A stretch of 64,000 bases of DNA from Bacteroidota bacterium (GCA_016714005.1 JADJOA010000005.1:173461-237460); one strand, 5' to 3'; numbered from the stretch's first letter, positions 49,243 to 59,965 are shown. Translations and numbers: made by a program. Notes: a model not told the origin generated them from the letters alone.

Positions 49243-49875
49243 TCAGGATTGGCTGAGAATATACTGGTGGATGTTTTTGAAACCGCCAGCCCTTACTTTT
49301 TTGTTGATTTTTCCAATGTGTTTGTTGCAGGAGTGGATGGTAACTTGCAGTTGGGAAGCAATTTCGTGGGTTTGCATGCCGCTTTTATAAAGGCTGAGGA
49401 ATAATGATTGTGACGGTGTGAACGTGATTTTATGTTCTGCGGTTGTAAGAGGGTATGCCGATGGCGTTAGCTGCATGAGGCTGTGTATTTGTGCACTTTT
49501 GCAGATAAAGACATTGAGCATAGATTGTATTTGAGGCACAGGCGTGTAAATGGGAAGCCCTCCTTTTATGTTGAGTGTGTTTATGAGATGAGCAGCTGGC
49601 GACAGGCGGTGGTGAAAAAAGATGAATGTGTTTACATGGTTGTATTGGCTGATGAAATTTTTAAGTTCAGTAACGGTTTTGAGGTTACCGAAATCTTCCT
49701 GTAAAATTAGGTAGTTGTTATTGTTATTGGGGAGCATTTGCGATAGCCTGCCGGTGTCGCTAACAGAAATGATTTCGTTTATGCCTTTCCATTTTTGAAT
49801 TATTTTATATATGGCAAATTCAATGAGAGGGATGTTTAATGCAAGGAAAACCCTTGTGAGATTGGCGGAGGTCAT
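49243..49875 (-). CDS. LuxR-type regulator with atypical N-terminal domain
   Basis: 210 residues. The last 60 residues form a LuxR/GerE helix-turn-helix (FTPSQSLFLSLYKSGMQTHEIASQLQVTIHS...HIGKINKK). The N-terminal 140 residues resemble a receiver-like alpha/beta fold (NEIISVSDTGRLSQML, LILQEDFGNL, FIFFHHRL) but lack a phospho-acceptor Asp in the usual place, so it is probably not a phosphorylated response regulator. Divergent from the gene at 50257 with a perfect palindrome between them. Confidence 0.7.
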   Translation of the reverse strand: MTSANLTRVFLALNIPLIEFAIYKIIQKWKGINEIISVSDTGRLSQMLPNNNNNYLILQEDFGNLKTVTELKNFISQYNHVNTFIFFHHRLSPAAHLINTLNIKGGLPIYTPVPQIQSMLNVFICKSAQIHSLMQLTPSAYPLTTAEHKITFTPSQSLFLSLYKSGMQTHEIASQLQVTIHSCNKHIGKINKKVRAGGFKNIHQYILSQS

Positions 49876-50000
49876 GTGGTTGGGTAATTAGGGTAATTAA
49901 GGTAATTGGGCTATTAAGGTTTATGGCATAGTACCCGGTTTAAATTATGATTAGAGAAAAGATAAATGTAAAAGTATAAGCTCTAATTAATAAAACAAAT

Positions 50001-50040
50001 AGTACTAAAAATGATACCATGCAGTACTAAATTTAGTACT
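50001..50040 (+). promoter_or_regulatory. Operator candidate: AGTACTA array with an 18-bp perfect palindrome
   Basis: AGTACTAAATTTAGTACT at 50023-50040 is its own reverse complement, and another AGTACTAAAA begins at 50001, 22 bases earlier. It lies in the 380-base divergent gap between the LuxR-type regulator and the two-domain protein. That gap otherwise shows only AT-rich sequence and TAATTAGGGTAATTAAGG-type tandem words at 49885-49915. Likely binding site of the LuxR protein; inference. Confidence 0.5.
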
Positions 50041-50256
50041 ATTTGAAAGTATTGTAAGAGTGAAATTTATAAAACAAAGAAACAAGGCAGAGGAATGTGG
50101 AACATGGGTTGAAAGAGTGAGTTAAAATGATTGTTAAGTTCTTTGACATATTGGATAGTGAAATGAGGTTTGACCGGACCTTTTACAAAAAATGGTTAGG
50201 GTGAGAACGGCATGAACTCACTGAGAAAAAGGCATGCCCACAAAAACTTTAATACA

Positions 50257-51185
50257 ATGGACAGAAACAGAAACAATATATTGAACATGTACCTTGCAGT
50301 ACAATTAGTGATTGCAAAATTTATTTTAAAATGGACCGGGTACACTCCATTTGAAACTGCTAATACAGAATTTAATGGATTGGTAGATGACATAAAAGAT
50401 GTGAATGAATTGCAAAAGGTAATTATTAAAGGTTATACTAAAGAGAAGAGGGAAAAGAAGAGAGCGATGGCTAATCTTGGAGTTATACTGGCAAAAAAGG
50501 TTAGGGCACTTGCATCAGCAAAAAGTAACTATGGTTTGTTTGGCGAAATGAATATAACTTTTAGTAAGTTGTTTTACATGCGATCGAACTTATCAATTGC
50601 TTTTGCAAAGCAGGTTTTGGCAAGCGTAAACGGCATGAGCCCTGAGGAAAGAACCGCGTATGATATAAGCGCTGAAAATATAAGCAGCTTTAGCAAAGCG
50701 ATAGATGATTTTGAGGTTGTAAATGCATTGCCAAGAGAAAAAATTGCATTGCGTAAAACAGAATCGAAGAAGCTTAGCCAATTGTTTAAGAATACAACGG
50801 CTGTGTTGAAAGATAAGCTTGATAACCTGATGGAAAATTTTGTTACAAGTGATACTGACTTTTATTCTGATTACAAAAATGCAAGGGCATTGTGAATTTT
50901 GTAAGACATACTGCTATTGCCGCTAACGTAACTGCTGTGGGGGGAGAAGATTTGAAGAAGGTGAAGGTAACGCTAACCGGTAAGGATAAGGTAACAAACG
51001 CGGTGTATGAAACATTTGAAGAGCTTACGGATAAGGATGGTAATATGATTAAGCGCGAACTAAACCCTGAGTACGAGTGGGATGTAAAGTTTGAATTACC
51101 AGCTTATGAGCCTGTTGAGGTAAGGGATATTGATTTATCGCCCGGCAAGCATGAGAAGTTGGAAGTGGTGCTGAAGAAAATTTAA
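50257..51185 (+). CDS. Two-domain hypothetical protein (helical domain plus beta-sandwich), one frameshift
   Basis: About 309 residues from MDRNRNNILNMY, joined near 50890 (NARAIVNFVRHTAIAANVTAV). The N-terminal 210 residues are all-helical (KRAMANLGVILAKKVRALAS, SEENISSFSKAIDDFEV-like pattern). The C-terminal 95 residues are a carboxypeptidase-regulatory/CNA-B-like beta sandwich (VKVTLTGKDKVTNAVYETFE and SPGKHEKLEVVLKKI). Proteins of this plan occur in multiple copies in Bacteroidetes genomes with no known role. There is no signal peptide. A strong terminator follows. Confidence 0.65.
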
Positions 51186-51203
51186 AGTAATATGATTGAA
51201 GCG

Positions 51204-51244
51204 AAAGTCCCGTCTCTGCTGAGGAGAGACGGGACTTTTTTACA
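51204..51244 (+). terminator. Strong Rho-independent terminator
   Basis: Stem AAAGTCCCGTCTC / GAGACGGGACTTT with a seven-base loop and a run of T. Nineteen bases after the stop of the two-domain protein. Confidence 0.85.
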
Positions 51245-51319
51245 AACATTGCAGTAACATTGAGGGAACAACCAATGCACTGTGTGGTTTCATCAATTTC
51301 CCAATAGAAATTTATTGCT

Positions 51320-51640
51320 TCAGTTTTTGTTTTTCTTGTGCCTGGTTTTATCACGTTTGGTCTTTTTGGCAATGTTTTTTTTAAATGCATCGGTTAAGTC
51401 GGTGTTGGTTTGGTTGGCAATACAAATAAGTACAAATAGTACATCAGCCATTTCATCGGCAAGGTTAGCTTGTTTGTCTTTCTTTTTAAAAGATTGCTCG
51501 CCATAAGTGCGTGCTATTACTCTCGCCATTTCTCCAACCTCTTCGGTAAGCAATGCCATGTTGGTTAGCTCATTAAAATACCGTACACCATGTTGTTTAA
51601 TCCATTTGTCAATGGTTAGCTGAGCGTTTTTTATTGTCAT
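51320..51640 (-). CDS. MazG-like nucleotide pyrophosphohydrolase
   Basis: 106 residues. The all-alpha NTP-PPase signatures are present: EEVGEMARV (ExxE) and LADEMADVLFVLICIANQ (ExxD), which bind Mg2+. The C-terminus is a basic tail (KKTKRDKTRHKKNKN). It hydrolyses non-canonical or modified (d)NTPs to the monophosphates. It stands alone. Confidence 0.85.
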   Translation of the reverse strand: MTIKNAQLTIDKWIKQHGVRYFNELTNMALLTEEVGEMARVIARTYGEQSFKKKDKQANLADEMADVLFVLICIANQTNTDLTDAFKKNIAKKTKRDKTRHKKNKN

Positions 51641-51767
51641 ATAAAGTAAAGATTTTTATGCTTGAAAAATATTAATTGCTGTTTGCAAATGCAGTTGCTT
51701 AACAGCGTGAACAATTATAGCGATAAATTTATTTACCAATAGACTACAACAAAACGCTCAACCTTCT

Positions 51768-51775
51768 TACATTTG
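51768..51775 (+). promoter_or_regulatory. -7 promoter box for the T9SS gene at 51796
   Basis: TACATTTG, full TAnnTTTG match, start near 51782, about 14 bases before the ATG. Confidence 0.5.
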
Positions 51776-51795
51776 AAACGACAAAACATTTCCTT

Positions 51796-53112
51796 ATGAA
51801 AAAGAAAATCAGTACCGCTTTGCTAGGTGTTTTACTGTTGGTGTCTTATGCAAAATCTCAACCGGCATGGAACAACATACCCTCTGCCCCCACTAATGGC
51901 CGGTTTGATGATATTAGTGTAATTAATGATTCAACAGCATTTACCGGGCAGGATGGTTACATCTATAAAACTACAGACAAAGGCAATACATGGAATCTGA
52001 TTTCTACGCTTGACAGTGTTGGAGGTGGTTACATCAGAAGTATAGAATTTGTTAACGACACCATTGGCTTGCCGGTATGTTATATTCTGCTGCACCGCTT
52101 TTAGGAAACACCTACAAAACCACCGATGGTGGTTATACATGGACGCTGCTTCAAAACATGCAAATACAAAGCAACGATGGCATTTGCGGTATGGCGCATT
52201 ATGGCAATACCTTAATTGCTGTTGGAACTTATTCAGGTCCATCATGGCTTTACAGAACTAACAACTTTGGTGCAAGTTGGACCAAAACCAACCTTGGAGC
52301 TTTTGCATCGGGCCTGGTTGACTGTTATATGATAAGCAACGATACCATACTTGTAGCGGGCATTGCCGATGCAGCCAACAATTTTGCGGCTACCATATTG
52401 CGCTCTGTTGATGGGGGTGCGCAATGGACTCGTGTTTACCTCGCTCCTACTCCACAATCTTACTGCTGGAAAATATTTATGCGGCCAAATGGTTTGGGGC
52501 TTGCATCGGTGCAGTATGGCTCGCCAATAGTAGCCAGAACAACTGATGGCGGAACAACGTGGTTTAACGTTACTGTTTACAACTCGGCAACCAGCGACAC
52601 GGGCGGAATTGGTTTACTAAACGACACATTGGGATGGGTGTTTGATCAGTATGATTTTGGCACGTGGCAAACAACTGACGGTGGTCTTACATGGAGTGCT
52701 TTGCCAGCATCACCCGTAGAATCGGGATACCGCTTTGAAGTGTTTGATTCCATTACAGCTTTGGTAACCGGTTCTTCAGTTTACAAGTATGCTTCAGGAA
52801 CCACAGGGGTTGCAGGCGTAAAACCTTTAAAAAATAAAATTCACTCTCTTATCGTTAGCCCTAACCCGGCACAAAAAGAAATTAGCATTTCAGTAAATGC
52901 CGGGCAAAATACCTTCGGTTTGCTTTTTATTACTGATGAAAAAGGAAATGTGATTAGAAACACAAAGACAACCATTTGTAAAGGTGAAAGTAAAATCAAT
53001 AGAAACGTGAGCAATTTAACGGCGAAGGCACCTACCGTAGTTCACTGGCGAACCAATGAATTGTTTTTTGGCTGAAAAGTTTACTGTTGTTAAAAAAAAG
53101 CTGATGCGCTAA
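51796..53112 (+). CDS. T9SS-secreted Asp-box (BNR-like) propeller protein, frameshifts
   Basis: About 438 residues. Signal peptide LLGVLLLVSYAKSQ. The first shift is near 52075. Five Asp-box motifs: YKTTDKGNTW, YKTTDGGYTW, RSVDGGAQW, RTTDGGTTW and QTTDGGLTW, a sialidase-like or Ycf48-like propeller. The C-terminal 80 residues are a T9SS sorting domain (LIVSPNPAQKEISISV and so on), with two shifts near 53020-53060, after which the expected end EKFTVVKKKLMR is reached at 53112. Convergent with rlmB, whose stop it overlaps. Confidence 0.75.
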
Positions 53113-53858
53113 TTGCTCAACCGCTGCCTTACCACTTCAAACAAAACCACGCTTGCAGCGGCTGATACGTTTAGTGAATCTAACTCCTCTTGTATAGGTA
53201 TTTTAACAAGGTAATCGGCAGCTTTAAGTAAATCGCGGGTAATACCGTTTTCTTCTGAGCCCATTATAATGGCAACGGGTTCTTTAAAATCCGCTTCGTA
53301 AATGTGTTCACTTGCTTTTTCGGTGCTTGCAAAAATCCTTACGCCCGATTGTTTTAAAAACTTAACAGCATTTAGCAAGTGCTGCCTGCAAACCGGTATT
53401 TTATGCAAAGCCCCTGCAGATGTTTTAACGGCATCGGCATTAATTTGTGCAGAGCCTTTTTCGGGAATTATTATTGCATCTACACCGGCACACAATGCAC
53501 TACGCGTCATAGCGCCAAAGTTTCTTACATCGGTTATATGATCACAAATTAACAGCAATGGCACCTTGCCCTTTTCAAACAACGCGGGCAGTATATCTTC
53601 TATGTTATGGTAAGTAATCATAGAAATAAAAGCCACCACGCCCTGGTGATTGCCCCTTACCATACGGTTTATTTTTTCGGGAGGCACGGGCTTGTAGGTA
53701 ACCTGGTTTTTTTTGAGCAGCGTGCGCAGTTCATTCATTAACGGGTTGCTTATGCCCTGTTGTATAAAAATGCTTTCTATTTCCTTGCCTGCTTCCACAG
53801 CTTCTATCACTGCGCGCGTGCCATATATTAAATTTGTTTTTTCTGTTTGTGGTCTCAT
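53109..53858 (-). CDS. rlmB: 23S rRNA Gm2251 2-O-methyltransferase (RlmB/TrmH-type SpoU family)
   Basis: 249 residues, intact. The N-terminal substrate-binding domain NLIYGTRAVIEAVEAGK is typical of RlmB, followed by the SPOUT trefoil-knot motifs: NFGAMTRSALCAGVDAIIIPE (motif 1), IIMGSEENGI (motif 2) and IPIQEELDSLNVSAAASVVL (motif 3). Methylates ribose in 23S rRNA. The stop of the GWxTD gene upstream is 3 bases before its start. Confidence 0.9.
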   Translation of the reverse strand: MRPQTEKTNLIYGTRAVIEAVEAGKEIESIFIQQGISNPLMNELRTLLKKNQVTYKPVPPEKINRMVRGNHQGVVAFISMITYHNIEDILPALFEKGKVPLLLICDHITDVRNFGAMTRSALCAGVDAIIIPEKGSAQINADAVKTSAGALHKIPVCRQHLLNAVKFLKQSGVRIFASTEKASEHIYEADFKEPVAIIMGSEENGITRDLLKAADYLVKIPIQEELDSLNVSAAASVVLFEVVRQRLSN

Positions 53859-53861
53859 GTG

Positions 53862-55120
53862 TCAGTCTCTGGTATCTATTCGTCCCTGTCTCCAGCGGTC
53901 AACAGCCATGTACCATACAGGCTCATAAGATTGCTGACGTTCAAGTTCAAAATCATTATCGGTAAAAGGGTTGCTTATTCTTTTAAAAGTAAAGGACAGG
54001 TTTCCGTAACCGGGTGTATATGCGTATTCCCAGTATTCTTTTTCGTCACTTACATACACCACCTGTGGTTTGCCAAACACAAGATAAATCATTCCGCGGT
54101 CTGTTTTCCAGCCTTGAAGGTACGAAGTAAAAAAACGGTTTGCATCCTGCATCCTCGAATAATATTCAAGCAATAATCTTCGTGCGCGGTCGCGGTTGCC
54201 GCTTAGCTCAACCCAAAAATTATCTACCGCTTCCTTTTTATCGGTAGCAGTTTTTAGTTTATCGTATTCTTTGTTGGAAGTGATGTAACGCAATCCTTCT
54301 ATAAGTTGGGTGGCATGGGTTACCAACGGAAAATCATCATCAAAATAAAACAGTGTTAATCCCTTTAACAAAGTACTGTCATATTGAAAATGATAAATGC
54401 CCGGAAGGGGAGCTGAAAAATTCTTCAACTCATCATCCGTTACCATTTTAGAAATGCTTGACGTGTAACTGAATTTGTTTTCTTCCATCATCACAAAAGG
54501 AGGCCTGGCAACAGGATAATCTTTATTAAAATATCTTAAATACAAATTTTTGTTTGCCTCATTACCCGTTACAGAAACACGTGATAACAGGTGTAATATG
54601 TGTCCCGAAAAGGGTAGCCTGTGTTATCGGTTACAAAAAAAGTTTGGGGTGATTGTGCCGTTTTGTCAAACAACAAAAAATCTTCTTTTAGCACATTGCG
54701 GTTTAAATCGCGTAGCGCAAAATGCAATACCCCTTTTTGTGATTTTAGTTTCAGCAAAAAATTTTTGTACAGCACCACGGTTGAATCCTGCCTGTGTTCA
54801 GGAGAAAAAATAAAAGAGGCGCTGTCAACTATTGTTTTAGTGGTAAAATCGGGGAAGGAATTTACAATCAAATAGAGTCTTGAGGCAAAAGCATTGTTCT
54901 CGTCTTTTTTAAACAGGATATCTTTAAGCGGCAGCCTCAAATACAAAACAGTAGAATCGGCACTGCGGTGTTCAACCACATACTGCGGGTTTAGCTGCAA
55001 ACGTGTAGTGTAATATTTATCAGCCACATTTTTATTGCTGAGCTTGCCGGAGCGGCATGCAGCAAAAAACGCTGCACACAAAACAATAAACATAAGTTGC
55101 TTAATCACTGCTGACTTCAT
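53862..55120 (-). CDS. GWxTD-domain lipoprotein, one frameshift
   Basis: About 420 residues, joined near 54565. Lipobox AAFFAAC around residue 22. N-terminal beta domain (YVVEHRSADSTVLYLRLPL). The C-terminal half holds the GWKTDRGMIYLVFGKP motif that names the GWxTD domain and a KEYWEYAYTPGYGNLSF strand. This family is confined to Bacteroidetes and relatives, outer-membrane-associated, and of unknown function. Overlaps rmuC's end by about 20 bases and runs directly into rlmB. Confidence 0.8.
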
Positions 55121-56428
55121 TGGCGCGTTCTACTAATGTGGGTGGTAACGATTTGGTTGCTTTTGCACCAAGGTCTTTCATTTTTGTGCACGGTTTACAA
55201 GGTTTCCTGTGCCCTCATACAACTTTTTCATGGCTTCGGTATAATCTGATTTTGCGCTGTCCATTTTTGCCAACGTTGGTAAGGTCTTCAACAAACGCAT
55301 GTAGTTTATCATACATCTTCCCTCCTTCTTCGGCTATCAGCAGTGCGTTTTTAACCTGCCGCTCCTGTTTCCATATTGAAGCAATGGTGCGCAAGGTGGC
55401 AAGCAGGTGGTGGGACTTACAATTACAATTTTCCTGTCCCATGCAAAGTTGTACAAATCGGCATCAGCCTGCAGCGCCAAACTAAATGCAGATTCCATGG
55501 GCATAAACAACAACACAAAATCGGGCGACTGGTAACCGGCAGCCGTCTGGTAATTTTTATCGCTTAACAGTTTTATGTGGCTGCGTACAGAGTCAATATG
55601 CTGTTTTGAAAAACGCTCCCTTTGCTCATCCTCTGCAGTGGCAACGTAACCGTTATACGCCACAAGCGAAACCTTAGAGTCAATAATCAAATGCTTTTGA
55701 TCGGGCAAAAACACCACCACATCAGGCTTTATCTTTTCACCGTCCACATTGGTGGTAACCACCTGTGTTTTGTACTCATGGTCTTTAATTAAGCCCGATG
55801 ATTCTAATATTTTCTCCAGCACCAGCTCTCCCCAGTTGCCCTGCATTTTGTTATCCCCTTTAAGGGCAGTGGCAAGGTTGTTGGCATCGGTGCTTAATTG
55901 CTTATTTAAATCAAGGAGGTTTTTTATTTGTTCTTTTAATGATATGCGCTCTGTTGATTCCGCTTTATAAGTCTTCTCTACCTTCTCTTCAAAATCTTTT
56001 ATTTTCTCTTTAAGCGGATTTAAAATAACATCCAGGTTATTGCGGTTTTGCTCGGTAAACTTCTGCGATTTTTCTTCTAATATTTTATTGGCAAGGTTTT
56101 CAAATTCTTTCTGGAATTTTTGTTGCAAATCGTTTACTTCTTGCTTTTGCTCAAGCAATTTCTGATTAAGGTTTGTCAGTTCAGTACTCGGCTTTGAGTT
56201 TTGTATAGAATAGGTGTTTACTTTTTCGCGCTCGGTGGTTAGCAGGCTATCCGTTTTTCTGTAATCGTCAGCAGCTTTTTTCAATGCATCTTCTGCAATG
56301 CTTTTTTGTTTATCAAGTTGTGTGTAAGATTCAAGCGTAATGTAAGCAGGCAAAGACGATTTTGATTTTATAAGCCATGCAATGATGCCTCCAAGCACTG
56401 CCCCCGCAATAAGAAAAACTATTTCCAT
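55101..56428 (-). CDS. rmuC: DNA recombination protein RmuC, C-terminal frameshifts
   Basis: About 442 residues after repair. N-terminal TM anchor (FLIAGAVLGGIIAWLI), a long coiled coil (about residues 25-165), then the restriction-endonuclease-like core: QGNWGELVLEKILESSGL, VDGEKIKPDVVVFLPDQKHLIIDSK (D and E/K active-site pattern) and FMPMESAFSLAL. Shifts near 55415, 55260 and 55190 lead into LATLRTIASIWKQERQ and the end at 55101. Linked to limiting inversions at short repeats. Confidence 0.88.
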
Positions 56429-56519
56429 TTATATAATAATGAGTTGCGGTAAAGGTAAAAAATGTTTGGAGGCTTAGATTAAGTATATTAAGCTAATTCA
56501 TGAAAGCCGTAAATATTGA

Positions 56520-57050
56520 TTATTCATTACCTCTCATAGCTTTATAAATCTTTACCGCTGCCATCATAAATACCATAAAAGCAGCCATGCTAACGGCAAG
56601 GTAAACAACGTTCAGCTCCTGCCTAATCATTACCAGCAGGACTATAGATACAAGCAAAACAGTAGGTACCTCATTCCATACTCTTAATTGTGAGCTGGTG
56701 TATTTAAATACCTTGTTTTTTTGCTGAGCATACACAAGGTGAAGAGAAGTGTGATACAAGAGAAGCAATAACACACAAATAAGTTTAATGATCATCCAGC
56801 CGGGTAGCTGCCCAAAGGAATGAAGCAGCCACAATCCTATAACAACGGTAAGGATAGCCGATGGCAGCGTTATGCCAAACAGCAGCCGTTTTATCATCAG
56901 GTTAAACTGATGTTGCAAAATGCTTTTTTCCGGTTCGGGTTTGGCGTTTGCTTCGGTATTGTAAACAAACAAGCGGCAGAGGTAAAACATACCACTGAAC
57001 CATGTTACAATAAAAACAATATGAAAAGCTTTTAAATAAAAATAGAACAT
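56520..57050 (-). CDS. hemJ: HemJ-type protoporphyrinogen IX oxidase (TIGR00701/CopD-like)
   Basis: 176 residues from MFYFYLKAFHIVFIVTWF (an upstream Met at 57080 is less likely). Five TM helices. The conserved N-terminal His in FHIVFIVTW and the GMFYLCRLFVY segment define the HemJ family. Oxidises protoporphyrinogen IX in haem synthesis, in the inner membrane. It follows the PagL-like gene closely. Confidence 0.8.
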   Translation of the reverse strand: MFYFYLKAFHIVFIVTWFSGMFYLCRLFVYNTEANAKPEPEKSILQHQFNLMIKRLLFGITLPSAILTVVIGLWLLHSFGQLPGWMIIKLICVLLLLLYHTSLHLVYAQQKNKVFKYTSSQLRVWNEVPTVLLVSIVLLVMIRQELNVVYLAVSMAAFMVFMMAAVKIYKAMRGNE

Positions 57051-57060
57051 ACGCTTAAAA

Positions 57061-58074
57061 CTATTGCAAAGTAAACACAATGCATTTTAAAACCTGACTA
57101 CCCCCCACCCCATTCAAAAAATCGGCTTTGGCAAAGTGTGTTTTAAGATTAAATGCTGCAAAATATCTTTTTTTAACATGATACCTCAAACCCAAGCGCT
57201 GGTAAAGAATGCCATCGTCCGTCAGCTGCGAATAAACATAAAAGCCCTGCTGCACAAGCATAGTCAGGTTGCCCATTTTAAAACTGTAAGAAGCATTAAC
57301 TCCTGGTCTGAAAGGGGTAAAATCATCAGTTATTGCACCGCGGTTGTCAAGCCGTTGCGTTATGGAAGGGTCATGCAGTAAATCAACACCCAAGCCATAC
57401 GCGCTTACAGGTTTAAACTGCCGCATGGCTAAAAGGGATAATTGTGTAATAAAAAAATCGGGGCCAATGGCGGGATAGTTTTGTTTAACACCAAATACCA
57501 ACGCAACGGATTTTTCCCATTTTTTACTTCCTGATTGCTCAACGTTTCTTTCAATAGGTTTTTTATCTCCGCCACTAAAACGGTAGCAGATATTGGCAGT
57601 GGCAAGGTTAATTCCTAAGTTGGGTGTAACCACACTGCCATTGCTGAAATGCGTTACTCCAATGCCAGCCGATAAATAATTTTTATCAGCAATTCTTTTT
57701 CTTACAAAAAAATTAATGCACGGTGTTGAATTAAACCCGGAGCCAATGGCTGCGTTTTTATAGTTGTCGTATTGCGTGTATTTTTTAGTAACGTAACCTA
57801 CACCCCACCCAAACTGCAACCCAAATTTTGTTTTGTGCCTCTTAGTAAAATTAACATCAAAAAAAGGAACAAGTGCATGCGCATTCCCCAGCATATCGGC
57901 ATTGCCCGTTTGAAGGAATATATACTTTAAACCCAATGAAGGATAATTATAAAACTTATGCCATGCCTGACTGCCATTGGTAAAAATTCCGGCAGATACA
58001 TCAAAACCCAACAAGTGATTTTGCTGCAACGGCACCAATGAGGGACGGTGGGCAATTAAAAATCCTCCATGCAA
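57061..58074 (-). CDS. PagL-like lipid A deacylase / acyloxyacyl hydrolase, N-terminus uncertain
   Basis: About 338 residues from a TTG at 58074. The PagL signature THFSNGSVVTPNLGIN (catalytic His and Ser) sits about residue 170, in a beta-barrel-like chain. The domain starts almost at residue 1 (LHGGFLIAHRPSLVPLQQNH) with no signal peptide, though the family is outer-membrane. The frame upstream opens after a TAA but offers no Met. The leader has probably been lost to a frameshift in the region shared with the end of the glycosyltransferase gene. Confidence 0.65.
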   Translation of the reverse strand: MHGGFLIAHRPSLVPLQQNHLLGFDVSAGIFTNGSQAWHKFYNYPSLGLKYIFLQTGNADMLGNAHALVPFFDVNFTKRHKTKFGLQFGWGVGYVTKKYTQYDNYKNAAIGSGFNSTPCINFFVRKRIADKNYLSAGIGVTHFSNGSVVTPNLGINLATANICYRFSGGDKKPIERNVEQSGSKKWEKSVALVFGVKQNYPAIGPDFFITQLSLLAMRQFKPVSAYGLGVDLLHDPSITQRLDNRGAITDDFTPFRPGVNASYSFKMGNLTMLVQQGFYVYSQLTDDGILYQRLGLRYHVKKRYFAAFNLKTHFAKADFLNGVGGSQVLKCIVFTLQ

Positions 58075-58081
58075 TCGTGCG

Positions 58082-59886
58082 TCAATAAAATCTATTGTTC
58101 TTTAATTGTGAGCTTAGTTTAACGCTCACCCAACTGTATTTGCCTGTAAAAACTAAAAACCAGTTTCTGATAAACCCCAAAAAATTTTTCACCACAAAAA
58201 TTAAAACAGGCAGCAATGGAATCATAATTACACATGCCAGTAAATCAAACAACCTTTTGTTACGCACACTTTCGGGGTTTGATAAAGCATTTACATCCAC
58301 AAAATACAAATCGCCATTATCATTAATGCTGTTGCTGCCAATAATAAACATGCTTTCGGGCGGTGCTATTTTATACTCAACATTCCTGTTATTGGAATTG
58401 AGCATAGAGGAAATTATCTGCTGAGATGAAAAATCGCGCGCACTAAAAATTACTTCATCGGCTTCGTAAATATTAAGCACTTCATTAATCTGGCTTACAT
58501 CTCCCAACCGGTAAGATTTTAATTCATCAGGCAGTTGCTGCTGTGCGCAAATCAATCCTATAAAAGAAGTGTTGCTTCCCGCCAGTTGTAATAATGATAA
58601 AATACGTTGCGCTTCCTGCGGTTCAGCCACCAGCACAGTTTTCTTTTTAATGCTATTGGCAAGCGCAAACTTTTTGTTGCCTGTAAATGATAAAACAAAC
58701 CGAAGCAATATTAAAGCAAGCATTGCCCATAATGTGCCTATTAATATTAATGCCCTCGAAAACCTGAACTGCTCATTTAACAATGCATACCCAACCAATA
58801 TGATGATGGTGCCGGTTGCAAGCCCCCTTATTATTTTTAGCAGTTGCACCGGTCTGTCGTAGCCACCGCTAAAGTAAACGCCCGAAATCCATACCAATAC
58901 GTAAGCAGGTACAAACACACGCATGTATATAAGCGGGTAATGCAATTGTTTTACGTTTATTTCCCAATAGTTTTTTAAAATATAAAAGCCGCCAAAAATC
59001 AGCAGAAAATCTAACAGGGGCAGCAAGGCTTTATCTAAAAACCGCGCTACAATGGCAGCACCCGCACGCAGGTAAACTGCTATATTAATCAGTACTGAAA
59101 ACGTGTGCGCATTGCTTTGAGAAAAATGTTTTTTAGCAAAAATTACCATGGCTTTATAAAACACCAGCACATAATTTACGCTACTCTTTTTGGTGCTTTC
59201 GCCTTTGTAATGAATAATTTTAGTTTCGGGGAAGTAATAGTTTTTGTAACCGCCTTTGGTAATACGATAGCTGAGGTCAATGTCTTCGCCATACATAAAA
59301 AAATCTTCCGTCAAGCAAACCCACCTTATCTAATGTTGCTTTACGCATGAGCATAAATGCACCCGACAATACATCCACCTGGTGTGTTTTGTTTTTATCT
59401 AAATACCCCAAGTGATATTTGCCAAACGTTTTTGACTTTGGAAATAATGCCGATAAACCAAATATTTTGTAAAGGCTACAGCAGGCGTTGGCAACCCCTC
59501 TTTTACTTTCAGGCAAAAAATTTCTTTTACCGACAATCATGTGCACCTAAACCTCCGGCATTGGCATGTGTATCCATAAATGCGCATACTTTACTAAAAG
59601 TATCTTCTTCAACAACCGTATCGGGGTTGAGCAGTAAAATATACTCGCCTGTACTTTGTTTTATTGCCTGATTATTTGCAACGGCAAAGCCCGTGTTGGT
59701 TTTGTTTTCAATTAAAATTACTTCCTGAAATTTTTCCCTTACCATTTCGCAACTTCCGTCAACACTGTTATTATCCACAACAAAAACTTCGGCACTTATA
59801 CCTTGCATTGCCTTGCGTACAGAAAGCAGGCACTGTTCCAGGAAGTACTTAACATTGTAGTTTACTATGATGATGGATAATTTCAA
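58082..59886 (-). CDS. GT2 glycosyltransferase fused to a truncated sugar-transferase-like module, two frameshifts
   Basis: About 600 residues joined near 59535 and 59300. GT2 domain: SIIIVNYNVKYFLEQCLLSV, LNPDTVVEEDTF (DxD-like), FMLMRKATLDKVGLLDG and DEDFFMYGEDIDLSYRI (catalytic). Then about four TM helices, a Rossmann-like CoA-binding part (KKTVLVAEPQEAQRIL, FSARDFSSQQIISSML) and the first helix of a polyprenyl-phosphate sugar transferase (VRNKRLFDLLACVIMIPLLP). It ends KYSWV and a short tail; the sugar-transferase catalytic domain is absent. Envelope glycan synthesis is likely. Confidence 0.75.
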
Positions 59887-59965
59887 ATTTGGGGTTAAGG
59901 GATTAGGTGATTAAGTAATTATGTTATTTATTGATTAAGACAATGCATTTTATAGAACACAAAAC

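Noticed and set aside
50892..51185. Separate small beta-sandwich gene downstream of the helical protein
   Set aside because: The sequence just before it in another frame joins smoothly (NARAIVNFVRHTAIA), and the two domains belong to one protein in this family plan.
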